A stretch of DNA of 52,320 bases from Parachlamydiales bacterium (lineage in GTDB: Bacteria; Chlamydiota; Chlamydiia; Chlamydiales; SM23-39): assembly GCA_016931275.1 (NCBI GenBank), contig JAFGFA010000007.1:1-52320 (forward strand), read 5' to 3'. Below the pieces are notes generated by a model. The model was not told where the DNA came from and searched no databases. It was given only the letters and a program-made list of their open reading frames with translations. Shown piece by piece: positions 8,869-18,414 of this stretch (positions within the stretch are counted from its first letter, which is position 1; every line of letters starts with the position of its first letter). Position numbers and translations under genes: made by a program.

Positions 8869-10153
8869 TAATAGAAAAACAAGAAGAAATAATTGCCGTA
8901 TTTTGTTTTTCTAGCTCTTTTTGGATAGATTTTACGTTTGTCATAACTGTGGAATGGTCTCTAGAAAAGATCGAACCGATTTTAAGATAGGGGAGGTCTA
9001 GTAATTTTCGGCATAAATACATGGCTATTTGTCTAGGCTGGGAGCATTCTTTTGTTTGAGATTTTCCGACAATATCTTCGAAACGTAGTCCATACTGAGC
9101 AGCTACAGCATGAACAATTTTTTCTGGTGTGATGGTTTTAAGCTGTTCTTTCTCTAGTAAATCTTTCAAAACTGCTTCGCTTTCTTTTAAGCCATAAGAG
9201 CTATTAGGAAAGCGCAAAGCCAAAGTTTCTAAAGCTTGGCAGACCGATATGGTTGAAGAGAAAGATTGTATAATAAAGTGAATAATATCTTCTTTAAGAT
9301 CCATATGGAGTCTTTTTGCCTTATGAAGAAGAATTTCTTTGCGTTGCTCTGCGGAGGAAGATGGTAAAAAAAGGGTGATTCCCCATTCAAAACGGGATAT
9401 GAGACGAGGTTCTATCTCTTTGAGTTCATTAGGAGGAAAGAGGCTTGTAATAATAATTTGAGCACCCTTACCGTGGAGTGCGTTGAATGTGTGAAAAAAT
9501 TCTTCTTGGGTAGCATTTTTTCTGGAAAAAATATGAATGTCATCGATGATCAATACGTCTATATTCCGGTAGTCCTGACGAAATGATTGCATCTGAGATA
9601 ATCGAATCGCTTCAACAACATGATTAGTAAAAGTTTGTGCGTGAATATAAAATACTTTCAAGCCTCTTTGCGATAGTGCATGGGCGCAACCTTGGGCTAA
9701 GTGAGTTTTTCCCGATCCTTTATATCCATAGATAAAAAAAGGATTGAATGAATAAGGTTCTTGGTGAGAATGGGGAATGTAGTTTTGGGAGAGCTCTAAT
9801 AAAAGTTGGAAAGACATTTCAGAAGATGAGTCGATGAAATTCTCAAGGGTCATGTCAGGATTTAATGAATCAGGTTCTACTCTAAAAGGAGAGGAAGGCT
9901 GTTCTTGTTTAAGAGCGGGTTTTTTAAGGGAATTAATATGAACTTTGATAGGACTGCCATTGCTATTGATAAATTTTTTTAATTTTGGACGAATATGTTC
10001 TTCAAACCAAGTGATTTGAAAAGAGTCTTGAGCCTCTAAAAAAAGATTACAAGCATCGAATTTAACGATTTTTAAAGGAGAAAGCCATTGATCAATCGTT
10101 TTTTTTCCTAAACTTTTTTCTAGATTAGATAAAAACTCCTCCCATGCTTGCAT
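8840..10153 (-). CDS. dnaA: Chromosomal replication initiator DnaA
   Basis: 437 aa, four DnaA domains. Domain I is at about 1-75 (W..FL..L). A short linker follows. The AAA+ domain III has Walker A GYKGSGKT (143-150) and Walker B VLIIDDIH (200-207), with SRFEWG. Domain IV is a helix-turn-helix carrying the DnaA-box signature RDHSTVMTNVKSI near the C-terminus. It binds DnaA boxes and opens oriC. Chlamydiota typically carry two dnaA genes; this one lies directly downstream of yidC (7-nt gap), as in Chlamydia as I recall. No DnaA-box cluster or origin is seen beside it. Confidence 0.97.
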   Translation of the reverse strand: MQAWEEFLSNLEKSLGKKTIDQWLSPLKIVKFDACNLFLEAQDSFQITWFEEHIRPKLKKFINSNGSPIKVHINSLKKPALKQEQPSSPFRVEPDSLNPDMTLENFIDSSSEMSFQLLLELSQNYIPHSHQEPYSFNPFFIYGYKGSGKTHLAQGCAHALSQRGLKVFYIHAQTFTNHVVEAIRLSQMQSFRQDYRNIDVLIIDDIHIFSRKNATQEEFFHTFNALHGKGAQIIITSLFPPNELKEIEPRLISRFEWGITLFLPSSSAEQRKEILLHKAKRLHMDLKEDIIHFIIQSFSSTISVCQALETLALRFPNSSYGLKESEAVLKDLLEKEQLKTITPEKIVHAVAAQYGLRFEDIVGKSQTKECSQPRQIAMYLCRKLLDLPYLKIGSIFSRDHSTVMTNVKSIQKELEKQNTAIISSCFSITKKIEAIKN

Positions 10154-10160
10154 ATGAAAT

Positions 10161-12509
10161 TTATTTTGTTTGCAGGTTCATTTTTTTTGTTGTGTACCAT
10201 TGTTGAATCATTCCCATAAGCATAGAAGATATCCAATATAGGTTAAGTCCTGAAGGAAAATTATAAAAAAGGAGGGTGAAGACGATGGCCATGATGTTAT
10301 TCATCATTTTTTGCTGTTTTTGCTGATCGGTCCATTCTTTTTTGTTTTTCGGTAATTTTGAGGAAATTTTTTGCTGCAAGAACATGACCCCTCCCAAAAG
10401 TAATGGGAGTAGATGAAACTCGGTTCCTAAGAAAAGAATAGGATAATTCCAACTAAATAATACATCCGGAGCCGTTAAATTATCAATCCATCCAGGAATA
10501 AAACCTACCCCACGAAGTTCAAAGGTAGATTTTAGCAAATCGAACATACCAATCAAGAAGGGCATCTGTATAAGAATCGGGAAACAACCGGTTAGAGGAT
10601 TGACTCCTGCTTCCCGATAGAGCTTCATGGTTTCTATCTGCCCTTTTTTAGGATCTTTCTTATATTTTGCTTGAAGGGCTTTAACTTTAGGTCCAAGTTC
10701 TTGCATTTTTGCTGTTGACCGAATAGACCAAGTATTCAATGGATAAAGCATTAATCGTAGGACAAAGGTCAAAAGGATAATCGAAAAACCCCAAGAATGA
10801 GTTAATTTAAAGAAAAACGACATCAATAAAAACAGAAATTTTGCAAAAGGTTCCGAAATAAATGAGAACCAACCGTGGAAACTAATAGCCCCCAGATAAT
10901 CAGGATTATATCCGGTAACAGGATCGGAATAAATATCATCGGCAATTGTCAACAAGCTTTTTTGAAAAGGACCTGTATAAACACGAAAATTATAGGTGCC
11001 TGATCTAGCTGGAAAGGGGAGCAATAGCTCGTAAGCTGGAAATTTGTCAGCGGGATAAAGATTATATTCGGGATCTATCAGAGTTAAGCGAGAAGGAGCT
11101 GTTGTTCCTAAAATTTTTCTGGATTCGTAACCAAGACCCATTTGAGAAAGAGGATCAATAATTAATCCAAAAAAACCGTTGGCATTAGAAATCCAATTAG
11201 GGGAAAGAGATGTCACAATACTTTTTGGCTTTGGAAGAGTAATTTTTTCGACAGTGTTTTTACCGTTTTTAGAGATTTTATATTTTAGGGAAGGAAGGGA
11301 ATTTCCTGATACAAGTTCAACTTCAGGAAGTCCTGAAGTAAGATAAAGCCCTTGAGGATTGCCCTCGATGGAGATAGAGGCTTCAATGATATAGGGAGCC
11401 TTAGTAGAAAAAGAGAAGGTTTTTTTTATTTTTCTTTGTGAAGTGGTGGCTTCAAATTCAATAAAAGATTTTTCAAAACGTGTTACCCGAAATTTTATAG
11501 TTTCATTGTGATCTATAATAGCAAGAGCATATAATTCTGGTAATAGTCGGGTTTTATAGGTTCCGTTTTGAGCGATAATAGAGCGTCTAATAAGAGGATA
11601 GTATTTGCCGCTTGTACCTTTATCATGAAGTATTGAAGTGTCGTAAGTGTAATAGCTTTGTAAGGGGAACAAGGCGTTTTTCGGATTGTCTTTTTCAATT
11701 TTTTTATCAAATTCTATAGGATGAATAATACTTTTATTATTGAATTTTGCTTGAAAAGGAAGATTGATTTCTGAGAGCGCTCCACCGTAATTCGAAAAAA
11801 CGAGTTGTAAATAGTCATTTTCTAAAACATAGAATTTTTCTTCAATACTCTGGTCTGAGATACTAGGGCTAACCCCCTTTTTTTCTATTAAATGAGAAAA
11901 ATTGGAAAAAGTTTGAAGAGGTACAAGTTTTTGCGTTGAAGCATCGTAAAAGAAAAGGAGATGATATTTTCCCTGCCAATAAAAGAGGGCTAAAGCATTA
12001 CTCTGAGGACTTTGAAGAGGAAAACGGATAAATCCATCTTGATATTGGCCTAAAAATATTTGAGGTTTTTCTTGATCAAGAGTCACCAGTTGAAGATCAA
12101 AGGAAGAGCCTGAAGGGAGATCTGTGGTGATGATGGGATGAGACCAGTTACTATAGAGAACGGGTTCGTTTTTACGGATATTTTTAAAAGCCAGCTGCAC
12201 CATGCCATCTTTTGTATACAGTTGTTCCGGTAGATGCGAGTCCCAAGCCAATGTGATGTATTGCCCTTCTGTTTCCACAGCATAAGTTAAAACCTGTTTT
12301 TTTTCCTTGTCACTATATATTGGAACCAGGGGGAGATCTTTCAATTCTGTGATTTTATTGGATAGATCTTGTTGTAAAGTTTTTTGCTCATGTTGAAATT
12401 GGGTGATGCGGTTTTGACTTTTTTTCTTTTCACTTTCAGCAAACCATGACTGCATAAAATAAAATGACAATGCTAAAAGTATGATAAAGAAAATTGAACG
12501 CTTATCCAT
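10161..12509 (-). CDS. yidC: Membrane protein insertase YidC
   Basis: 782 aa, long for YidC but like the chlamydial form. It has an N-terminal membrane helix (residues 4-20) and a very large periplasmic domain (about 25-530). The conserved 60KD_IMP insertase core (about 550-775) has five membrane segments and the motifs MQELGPKVKALQAKYKKDP, REAGVNPLTGCFPILIQMP and FNFPSGLNLYW. It inserts inner-membrane proteins with SecYEG or alone. Start supported by CGGAG 8 nt upstream. It probably shares a transcript with dnaA. Confidence 0.96.
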   Translation of the reverse strand: MDKRSIFFIILLALSFYFMQSWFAESEKKKSQNRITQFQHEQKTLQQDLSNKITELKDLPLVPIYSDKEKKQVLTYAVETEGQYITLAWDSHLPEQLYTKDGMVQLAFKNIRKNEPVLYSNWSHPIITTDLPSGSSFDLQLVTLDQEKPQIFLGQYQDGFIRFPLQSPQSNALALFYWQGKYHLLFFYDASTQKLVPLQTFSNFSHLIEKKGVSPSISDQSIEEKFYVLENDYLQLVFSNYGGALSEINLPFQAKFNNKSIIHPIEFDKKIEKDNPKNALFPLQSYYTYDTSILHDKGTSGKYYPLIRRSIIAQNGTYKTRLLPELYALAIIDHNETIKFRVTRFEKSFIEFEATTSQRKIKKTFSFSTKAPYIIEASISIEGNPQGLYLTSGLPEVELVSGNSLPSLKYKISKNGKNTVEKITLPKPKSIVTSLSPNWISNANGFFGLIIDPLSQMGLGYESRKILGTTAPSRLTLIDPEYNLYPADKFPAYELLLPFPARSGTYNFRVYTGPFQKSLLTIADDIYSDPVTGYNPDYLGAISFHGWFSFISEPFAKFLFLLMSFFFKLTHSWGFSIILLTFVLRLMLYPLNTWSIRSTAKMQELGPKVKALQAKYKKDPKKGQIETMKLYREAGVNPLTGCFPILIQMPFLIGMFDLLKSTFELRGVGFIPGWIDNLTAPDVLFSWNYPILFLGTEFHLLPLLLGGVMFLQQKISSKLPKNKKEWTDQQKQQKMMNNIMAIVFTLLFYNFPSGLNLYWISSMLMGMIQQWYTTKKMNLQTK

Positions 12510-12622
12510 TTATAAACTCCGTATATAAAAACCATAAATTTATCATATAAGCGATTTTAAAGGCAATTTTCTCCAGATAAATAAGGTGATTATATGGAAA
12601 ATTGTGAAGATGAAGAGGGTTT

Positions 12623-14596
12623 TTATTCTCTATTGCTGCTGATACGGGAGATAAAATTTTTGAATTGCTCTAAAGAATGGAGGTTTTCTAGCCAAATATC
12701 TTGCATAAGATCATCGATTTCAGGAAGGATGCCTTCTTTATAGGATTTGATTAAAAATTTCATAGCGAGTTTATACTTTTTAGAAAGAGCATATAAACAC
12801 GCTAAATGATAGGACGCATGTTGGTTACCTAACAGACCTGCTTTTTTTAGTTTCTTTTCTGCCTCGGCAAAGAGAAGGTCTTTGGAAGAGGATTCATCTT
12901 CTAGCGTGCATTCCGCCAAATTAATAAGCAACAAACCCCATTCTAATGCGGCGAGATCATTTTCGGGGTTAAGGATCTCTTCTTGTTGGAAAGAAGCAAT
13001 TGCTTGATAAAAGTAGTCGGATTCCCCTGTAATGGTTGCTAAATGAGACCAACAAAGCGCCCTATTATAGGATAAAGAGGGATAATCAGGGTGAATCAAA
13101 GATACTTTTCGATAGTACTCTATCGATAGGTTATGAAATTGTTCGTTGTCTTGGCTTTCTCCAAAATAGTCCAAAGCTTTGGCATAATGAAAAAGTGCTT
13201 GTGTATCGAGTTTTGTAGTCCATTTCTTGGAAAATTGTGATTCAAAAATATAAAGGGCTTCTGAGAGATATCGATCATTATTTGTTTCACTAAAAAGAAT
13301 TGTACAAGAAATAGCCAGATCTATTTGCAATCGATAGCATGAAGGTTGTAATTTATTCGCTTTGGCAAAAAATTTATTGGCTAGAAGCAGGTAGCTGATG
13401 TTACCTTCGCTTTGACCGACGTCCATGTAAGTTTGAGCGAGAAGAGACCAAGATTGAGTATTGGTCCGATCCAAAGAAAGTCCTTTTTGAAAACAATCAA
13501 TGGCTTCTGTTTTATAGAGAGAATCGGAAAAATATTGGCCTTTGCAGAAAAGAGTCATGCCATAGGCATTCCAGAGTTCGCTTTCATGAGGATAACGGGA
13601 AATATAGGTTTGAGAATTTTTTTCAGCCTGAAGTATGAGATCCAATCGGTGAGCATTTTGTCCCAGAACAGCAGTGAATTCAATCCATTGCGCAATAATT
13701 TGAGGATCAGAGGAGGTGATGGAAAGAGCTTTCTGAGCAAGATCTATCGCTTTTTTTATTTTTTTTTGATCTTTGTGAATTTTTCCGGAATCTCCTAGAA
13801 GACGGGAATATTCTGAAAGATTTTTTGCGCATAGTTTAGTGGATTTTTCCGCTTGCTGATAAGCATTGCAGGCTTGCTGGAGGAAAGTCTCATTAGAAGT
13901 GTTTATATATAATTGCGCATAGGCATTAGCAATTATAAGTAGTTTGTGACCCTCATTCATAATGCCATTTTTTTTGTTTTCGAGTAATTCAATGGCTCGA
14001 ATGTAGAGATTATTGTCATTGACAAGCGTGGCAAGTTTTATATAGCAAGTCGCAAAATCTAAAAAGAACTCTTGGGGAGGAAGTTCTAAATGATTTTGAG
14101 CTTCTTGAAAACAATAGATTGCATTGCGTAAATCGTAGGCTTCTTTAGAGTTTTTCCCTATTTCAATATGAACCAGTGCATAATCCCAGTAAAAATCTCC
14201 TAAAGCCGATTCGTTGGCAAGAGGAGATCCCTCCTCGAATCTTTTTTTTGCTAACTCGAGATATTTTTTTGATTTGGAAATTAAGTAGAGTTGTCTATAG
14301 GCATTTCCGCAAAGCCAAATAGATGGAAAGTGAAAAGGAGTGATAGAATCGACTTTTTTAAAAGAACGAATGGCTCGCAAAAATAAAAATTTTTTTTTAC
14401 TTTTTAACCCTCCGAAGTAATAGGCAAGGCCTTCACGATAAAGTAAGGAAGGTTGATTGGGTTGCAATTGTAATGCTTTTTCGTAAAAGAAAGCGGATGA
14501 AGTATCCCCATTAGCTAATTTGTCTTCAGCAAGTTGTAAATACTTGTGAAAAAGAGGTTGTGATATAACTTTAGGAAGGTTTGGAATGTTCATCAT
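12623..14596 (-). CDS. Tetratricopeptide-repeat protein
   Basis: 657 aa built almost wholly of helical TPR-like repeats: FYEKALQLQPNQPSLLYREG near 40-56, DCFQKGLSLDRTNTQSWSLLAQTY in the middle, SIEYYRKVSLIHPDYPSLSYNRA, and SYHLACLYALSKKYKLAMKFL near the end. There is no signal peptide or membrane segment, so it is probably cytosolic. TPRs mediate protein binding; the partner cannot be read from the sequence. It could be a scaffold or a type III-related protein, but it is much longer than LcrH/SycD chaperones. Transcribed alone, upstream of yidC with a 113-nt gap. Confidence 0.85.
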   Translation of the reverse strand: MMNIPNLPKVISQPLFHKYLQLAEDKLANGDTSSAFFYEKALQLQPNQPSLLYREGLAYYFGGLKSKKKFLFLRAIRSFKKVDSITPFHFPSIWLCGNAYRQLYLISKSKKYLELAKKRFEEGSPLANESALGDFYWDYALVHIEIGKNSKEAYDLRNAIYCFQEAQNHLELPPQEFFLDFATCYIKLATLVNDNNLYIRAIELLENKKNGIMNEGHKLLIIANAYAQLYINTSNETFLQQACNAYQQAEKSTKLCAKNLSEYSRLLGDSGKIHKDQKKIKKAIDLAQKALSITSSDPQIIAQWIEFTAVLGQNAHRLDLILQAEKNSQTYISRYPHESELWNAYGMTLFCKGQYFSDSLYKTEAIDCFQKGLSLDRTNTQSWSLLAQTYMDVGQSEGNISYLLLANKFFAKANKLQPSCYRLQIDLAISCTILFSETNNDRYLSEALYIFESQFSKKWTTKLDTQALFHYAKALDYFGESQDNEQFHNLSIEYYRKVSLIHPDYPSLSYNRALCWSHLATITGESDYFYQAIASFQQEEILNPENDLAALEWGLLLINLAECTLEDESSSKDLLFAEAEKKLKKAGLLGNQHASYHLACLYALSKKYKLAMKFLIKSYKEGILPEIDDLMQDIWLENLHSLEQFKNFISRISSNRE

Positions 14597-14853
14597 ATAT
14601 ATACAATAGAGAAAATTATATCCTAAAATAGGATTTTAAACATCAGTAAATGTTTTTTTTATCGAGTGGTCATGTTTTATGGTAATGTTCTGTTTGATAT
14701 AAGGATGTTTTTTAAAAGATTGAAAAATTTACTTGAGGTATTTTTCTCGAAATTTGTTTTAACCATGGCCATTAAAATAGGAAAGAAGTAAATAATGATT
14801 TGTCCGAAAATTTTTTTTTGATAAAGTTTGTAATATAATAATAATGTCATGCA

Positions 14854-15978
14854 ATGGTTATGAAAAGATTTTTTTTATTTTTTACTATTTTTTTATGTTT
14901 AGGCGCTTTGATATTTCTCGGTAAAATCATTTTTAACAAAAAAATAAGAAAAAAACATGAGGAGAGATTTTTTTCTTTTCGTGAACTGCCTCCCAATTTA
15001 AAAGATTTGAAGCAAAAAAATCGGGGAATCGTTTTAAAAACGACAAAAGTGGAAATTCGAGGGATTGATTATCCTTATAATGCTTCGATTGTTGAGGGAG
15101 ATCATTCCTCGCCCTATTATCTTTTTTTTCGATATGATCTTCTGAAGGAAAATAATGATAATTGTCGGGTTTCTTTTAATACCTATATCGGGGTTGTTGG
15201 GCTTGATGAGAATTTTCATGCCATAGATGATTATAAGACCTTGGATACACAAAGTATGCATTCCGAAGATCCTAAAGCTTTTCGGCTTCATGATGCTTAT
15301 TTTGTGACTTATAACGATCTTTCTCCTTCTTCTGTTTATTCCAGAACAATACGTCTTGCAAAATTGGATCGAGAATGGAACGTGGAATATATTACTAATT
15401 ACGATCAGCATATTTCTCTTATTGAAAAAAATTGGATCCCGTTTGTTTATGAAAAAAATTCTCTTTCTTTGCCTCATTTTATCTATCAGATGAATCCTCA
15501 TAAAATTTTAGAAATCGTCGATACGCGTAAAAATGATTTGCACCATTTGATTTTTCCTGACTGTCCTCCTTTGATCAATCCAACATGGGAAAAAAGATGG
15601 GGGAGATTTTCCGGAGGGACTCCTGCGAAAATAGTTGATGGCCAATATTTATCTTTTTTTCATAGTTTTTTTTATCAAAAAAGAACCAAAACTTTTTGGT
15701 ATGTAATGGGAGCTTATACTTTTGAACCCAATCCGCCTTTTCGGATCACAGCGATTTCCGAGGTTCCTTTGATCTATAGCGATATCTATAATACTCGAGG
15801 AAATCCGATTTTAACGAAGAAGCTGCGTTGTATTTATCCTTCGGGATTTGTCTTAGAAAAAAAGGATGGTCGTGATCTTTTGCATGTGTCTTGTGGAGAA
15901 AACGATTCTGCTGTAAAAATTTTAACAATCGACAAAAAAAAATTGTTAGAATCCTTAAAACCCATATCTGCTCCTTGA
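14854..15978 (+). CDS. Membrane-anchored GH130-like five-bladed beta-propeller protein
   Basis: 374 aa. It starts with one hydrophobic segment (about 4-27), so is an anchored or secreted protein facing the periplasm. The rest resembles GH130/GH43-type propellers: SEDPKAFRLHDAYFVTYND (the EDPR.....Y.tYt motif), EKNWIPFVYE with FIYQMNPH, FSGGTPA, and a C-terminal IYPSGF plus SCGENDSAVKILTI resembling the family's closing strand. GH130 enzymes phosphorolyse or hydrolyse mannosides; substrate here is unknown. There is no good Shine-Dalgarno before 14854. A TATAAT at 14834-14839 would give a leader of only about 8-14 nt; ATG at 14860 is an alternative start. It converges with the GH57-glgB operon. 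Confidence 0.75.
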   Translation: MVMKRFFLFFTIFLCLGALIFLGKIIFNKKIRKKHEERFFSFRELPPNLKDLKQKNRGIVLKTTKVEIRGIDYPYNASIVEGDHSSPYYLFFRYDLLKENNDNCRVSFNTYIGVVGLDENFHAIDDYKTLDTQSMHSEDPKAFRLHDAYFVTYNDLSPSSVYSRTIRLAKLDREWNVEYITNYDQHISLIEKNWIPFVYEKNSLSLPHFIYQMNPHKILEIVDTRKNDLHHLIFPDCPPLINPTWEKRWGRFSGGTPAKIVDGQYLSFFHSFFYQKRTKTFWYVMGAYTFEPNPPFRITAISEVPLIYSDIYNTRGNPILTKKLRCIYPSGFVLEKKDGRDLLHVSCGENDSAVKILTIDKKKLLESLKPISAP

Positions 15979-16011
15979 GAAAAGCAGGACAGATCATGCT
16001 GCGGCAAAAAG

Positions 16012-18414
16012 TCATGCTTTAATCTTTAAGAAATGCTCTATTTTTTGGAATAGTTCCATCCATTGTACGTCATGAGTTAGCTTTTTATGAAAATAGAGGG
16101 ATTTTCTCCAAGAAAAGAAAAGATTTTGTGATTTCCAAAGATTCCAGGGTAAGGAAAAAGGAGATAAGATATCAAAAAATTCTATGATCTGGCCTAGAAT
16201 ATTTTTATCTTCCGGTTTTTGACAAAAACGTTCTAGTAACATTTCGATTTTTTGGGTAGCTAAATAAGTGATATTTTTTTGATCTAGTTCAAAAGCCCAG
16301 TAACGTATTTTTTCGACAACATTGCGAAGTTCTGATGGGATGAACTCCTCTTTTTTTAAGATTTCTGCTAACTGGGTATTTAAGAGAAGATCGAGCGTTT
16401 TCATTAAAATAGGAGGAATAGCGATATTTTTGTCTTTCATATCTTTGATGACAGAGTAATGGAGTTCATGAATGTTTTCTAAAGAGGCTTTAATATCGCT
16501 GATAGCAGTCCATAGCAATTGTTTTAGTATCGTTCTTTGATCGTCTTTGAATAAATCCCAAAAGGAAAAATCATGAAATATGAAAAATGATTCTATTAAA
16601 TTTTGAGTTACTAGAATGTTATCTTGCGTAAAGGCTTCCTTTAGTTTTTGAATAACACTCATATAAGTAGTCTTGTCCATGTTTTCTTGAAATCCGATAA
16701 TGATTTTATGATCAAAAAGGTGTAAGGCGACGAAGGAAAAATCACTTTGTTCCAATGTGATTTTGGAGACCACTTTCGCTTGGCCTATAGAGAGCCTTTT
16801 TTCTTCCAGAATTATGGTTTCATGAGATTGAATATCAAAATAGTAAGAATACACATCACAATGATCGTTTTTTTCTTCAAAAAGAGAAGAAATAATAAAG
16901 TCGATCGCAATATTTTTTAGGTCTAAAATTTGAGGCTTTACGATTGTTTGATAGATATAGGCTCCGTCTTGCATATGCGGTTCATTACTTTTAGCTTTGG
17001 ATAAAAGAGAGACATATTGTTCTTCTAAATAGACATTGCAAGATTCTTTTGCAATTTGAATGGCTCTAGCGGCGTACGATAGGATCTGTATTGTTTCAAT
17101 CCCTGAAATATCATCAAAAAACCATCCGCAGCTAGTGTACATGAGCATTGCATGCCGTTGCATTTCTAATAGTTTTAATATTTGTGATTTGTTTTCCAAA
17201 GAGCGGATTTGAATATTATTTTTTTTGAAAAAAATATCGATATTTTTAAAGGATCTATTCAGGATGATCTCAATATATTGATCTCTAATATCCCAAGGGA
17301 CATTCGTATAAACACTCATATGCTCCTGATAGACGGCGCTAAGCTGATCCCGTAACCAGTCCATTGCATTACGGAGATGTTCTCTCCATTGCTGGTTCCA
17401 GTTAACCTTATTTTCAATACAACATCCGCAATCACGGCTCCATCGGCCGACTCCGTGAGCACAGCTCCAAGCGCTATTTTGAATTAACTGAACTTCTCTT
17501 GAAGGGGGATTTTTTTCTAAAAATAAACTATAAACAGTCATCGTGCTGCTAGGCTCTTTTCGAATATAATGCAAGGCATATGCAAGAGCCATATCCCCGA
17601 ATGCCTTATGGTGTCCGAAGGTCTCTCCATCGACAGCAATATTGATGATTTTCGGTTCTTGGGCATTGGAAAAGGCGCTCAGTAAGCGGTTGGCTAAAAA
17701 GGACCCATTTTCTAAGAGATTGGAAAAGGCGATTTCCTGAGCAATGGCTCCTTGATAAAAAAAACAGGCAATAGATCTTCCAGAAGGTAGTTTTGCAAGA
17801 TAAGGATATTGAGGATCAATTTTTCCGTTAAGGACATCCTTCCATTCCGTTTCGTTAATGCTTCTCCAGTTCCTTGCCTGGAACGGAGAAAGAATGATAA
17901 ATTGAATGTTATTATCGCAGAGTATCTCTAACGTTTCGTCATCAACAGCAGTTTCTGGTAGCCACATTCCTTTCGGTTTTCTTTGAAAACGATATTCGAA
18001 ATCTCGTATTCCCCATAATATCTGAGTTTTTTTGTCCCGAGAATTTGCCAGAGGCATGATCATATGGTTATAACATTGGGCAATAGCAGATCCGTGACCG
18101 CAAAAGAGCAATTGACTTTTTTTATCGGCCTGTAGAATGTTTTGGTATATGTCCGGCTGATTTTTTTCAAGCCATGAGATAAGCGTAGGACCAAAATTAA
18201 AACTGATAGTTGAGTAATTGTTTACAATATCGATGATAGATTGATCGCTGTCGACAATACGGGCAGCTCCGTTTGGTGCATAGCACTCGGCACATATTTT
18301 TTCATTCCAGTCATGAAAAGGAAAAGCGGAATCTTGTTGTTCTATTTCCTCTAACCAGGGATTTTCTCTTGGAGGTTGATAAAAATGGGCATGAATGGTG
18401 ATGAAACGGTTCAT
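16012..18414 (-). CDS. Glycoside hydrolase family 57 / DUF3536 protein
   Basis: 800 aa. The GH57-type (beta/alpha)7 catalytic domain is at the N-terminus (about 1-330): FITIHAHFYQPPRENPW, FCGHGSAIAQCYNHMIMPL, KGMWLPETAVDDETLEIL, and AVDGETFGHHKAFGDMALAY. A long helical DUF3536-type C-terminal region follows, with GRWSRDCGCC at its start. GH57 enzymes include alpha-amylases, amylopullulanases and glucan-branching enzymes. The ATGA overlap with glgB upstream ties it to alpha-glucan (glycogen) turnover, possibly debranching or trimming. It is cytosolic (no signal peptide). Exact specificity cannot be read. Confidence 0.88.
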   Translation of the reverse strand: MNRFITIHAHFYQPPRENPWLEEIEQQDSAFPFHDWNEKICAECYAPNGAARIVDSDQSIIDIVNNYSTISFNFGPTLISWLEKNQPDIYQNILQADKKSQLLFCGHGSAIAQCYNHMIMPLANSRDKKTQILWGIRDFEYRFQRKPKGMWLPETAVDDETLEILCDNNIQFIILSPFQARNWRSINETEWKDVLNGKIDPQYPYLAKLPSGRSIACFFYQGAIAQEIAFSNLLENGSFLANRLLSAFSNAQEPKIINIAVDGETFGHHKAFGDMALAYALHYIRKEPSSTMTVYSLFLEKNPPSREVQLIQNSAWSCAHGVGRWSRDCGCCIENKVNWNQQWREHLRNAMDWLRDQLSAVYQEHMSVYTNVPWDIRDQYIEIILNRSFKNIDIFFKKNNIQIRSLENKSQILKLLEMQRHAMLMYTSCGWFFDDISGIETIQILSYAARAIQIAKESCNVYLEEQYVSLLSKAKSNEPHMQDGAYIYQTIVKPQILDLKNIAIDFIISSLFEEKNDHCDVYSYYFDIQSHETIILEEKRLSIGQAKVVSKITLEQSDFSFVALHLFDHKIIIGFQENMDKTTYMSVIQKLKEAFTQDNILVTQNLIESFFIFHDFSFWDLFKDDQRTILKQLLWTAISDIKASLENIHELHYSVIKDMKDKNIAIPPILMKTLDLLLNTQLAEILKKEEFIPSELRNVVEKIRYWAFELDQKNITYLATQKIEMLLERFCQKPEDKNILGQIIEFFDILSPFSLPWNLWKSQNLFFSWRKSLYFHKKLTHDVQWMELFQKIEHFLKIKA

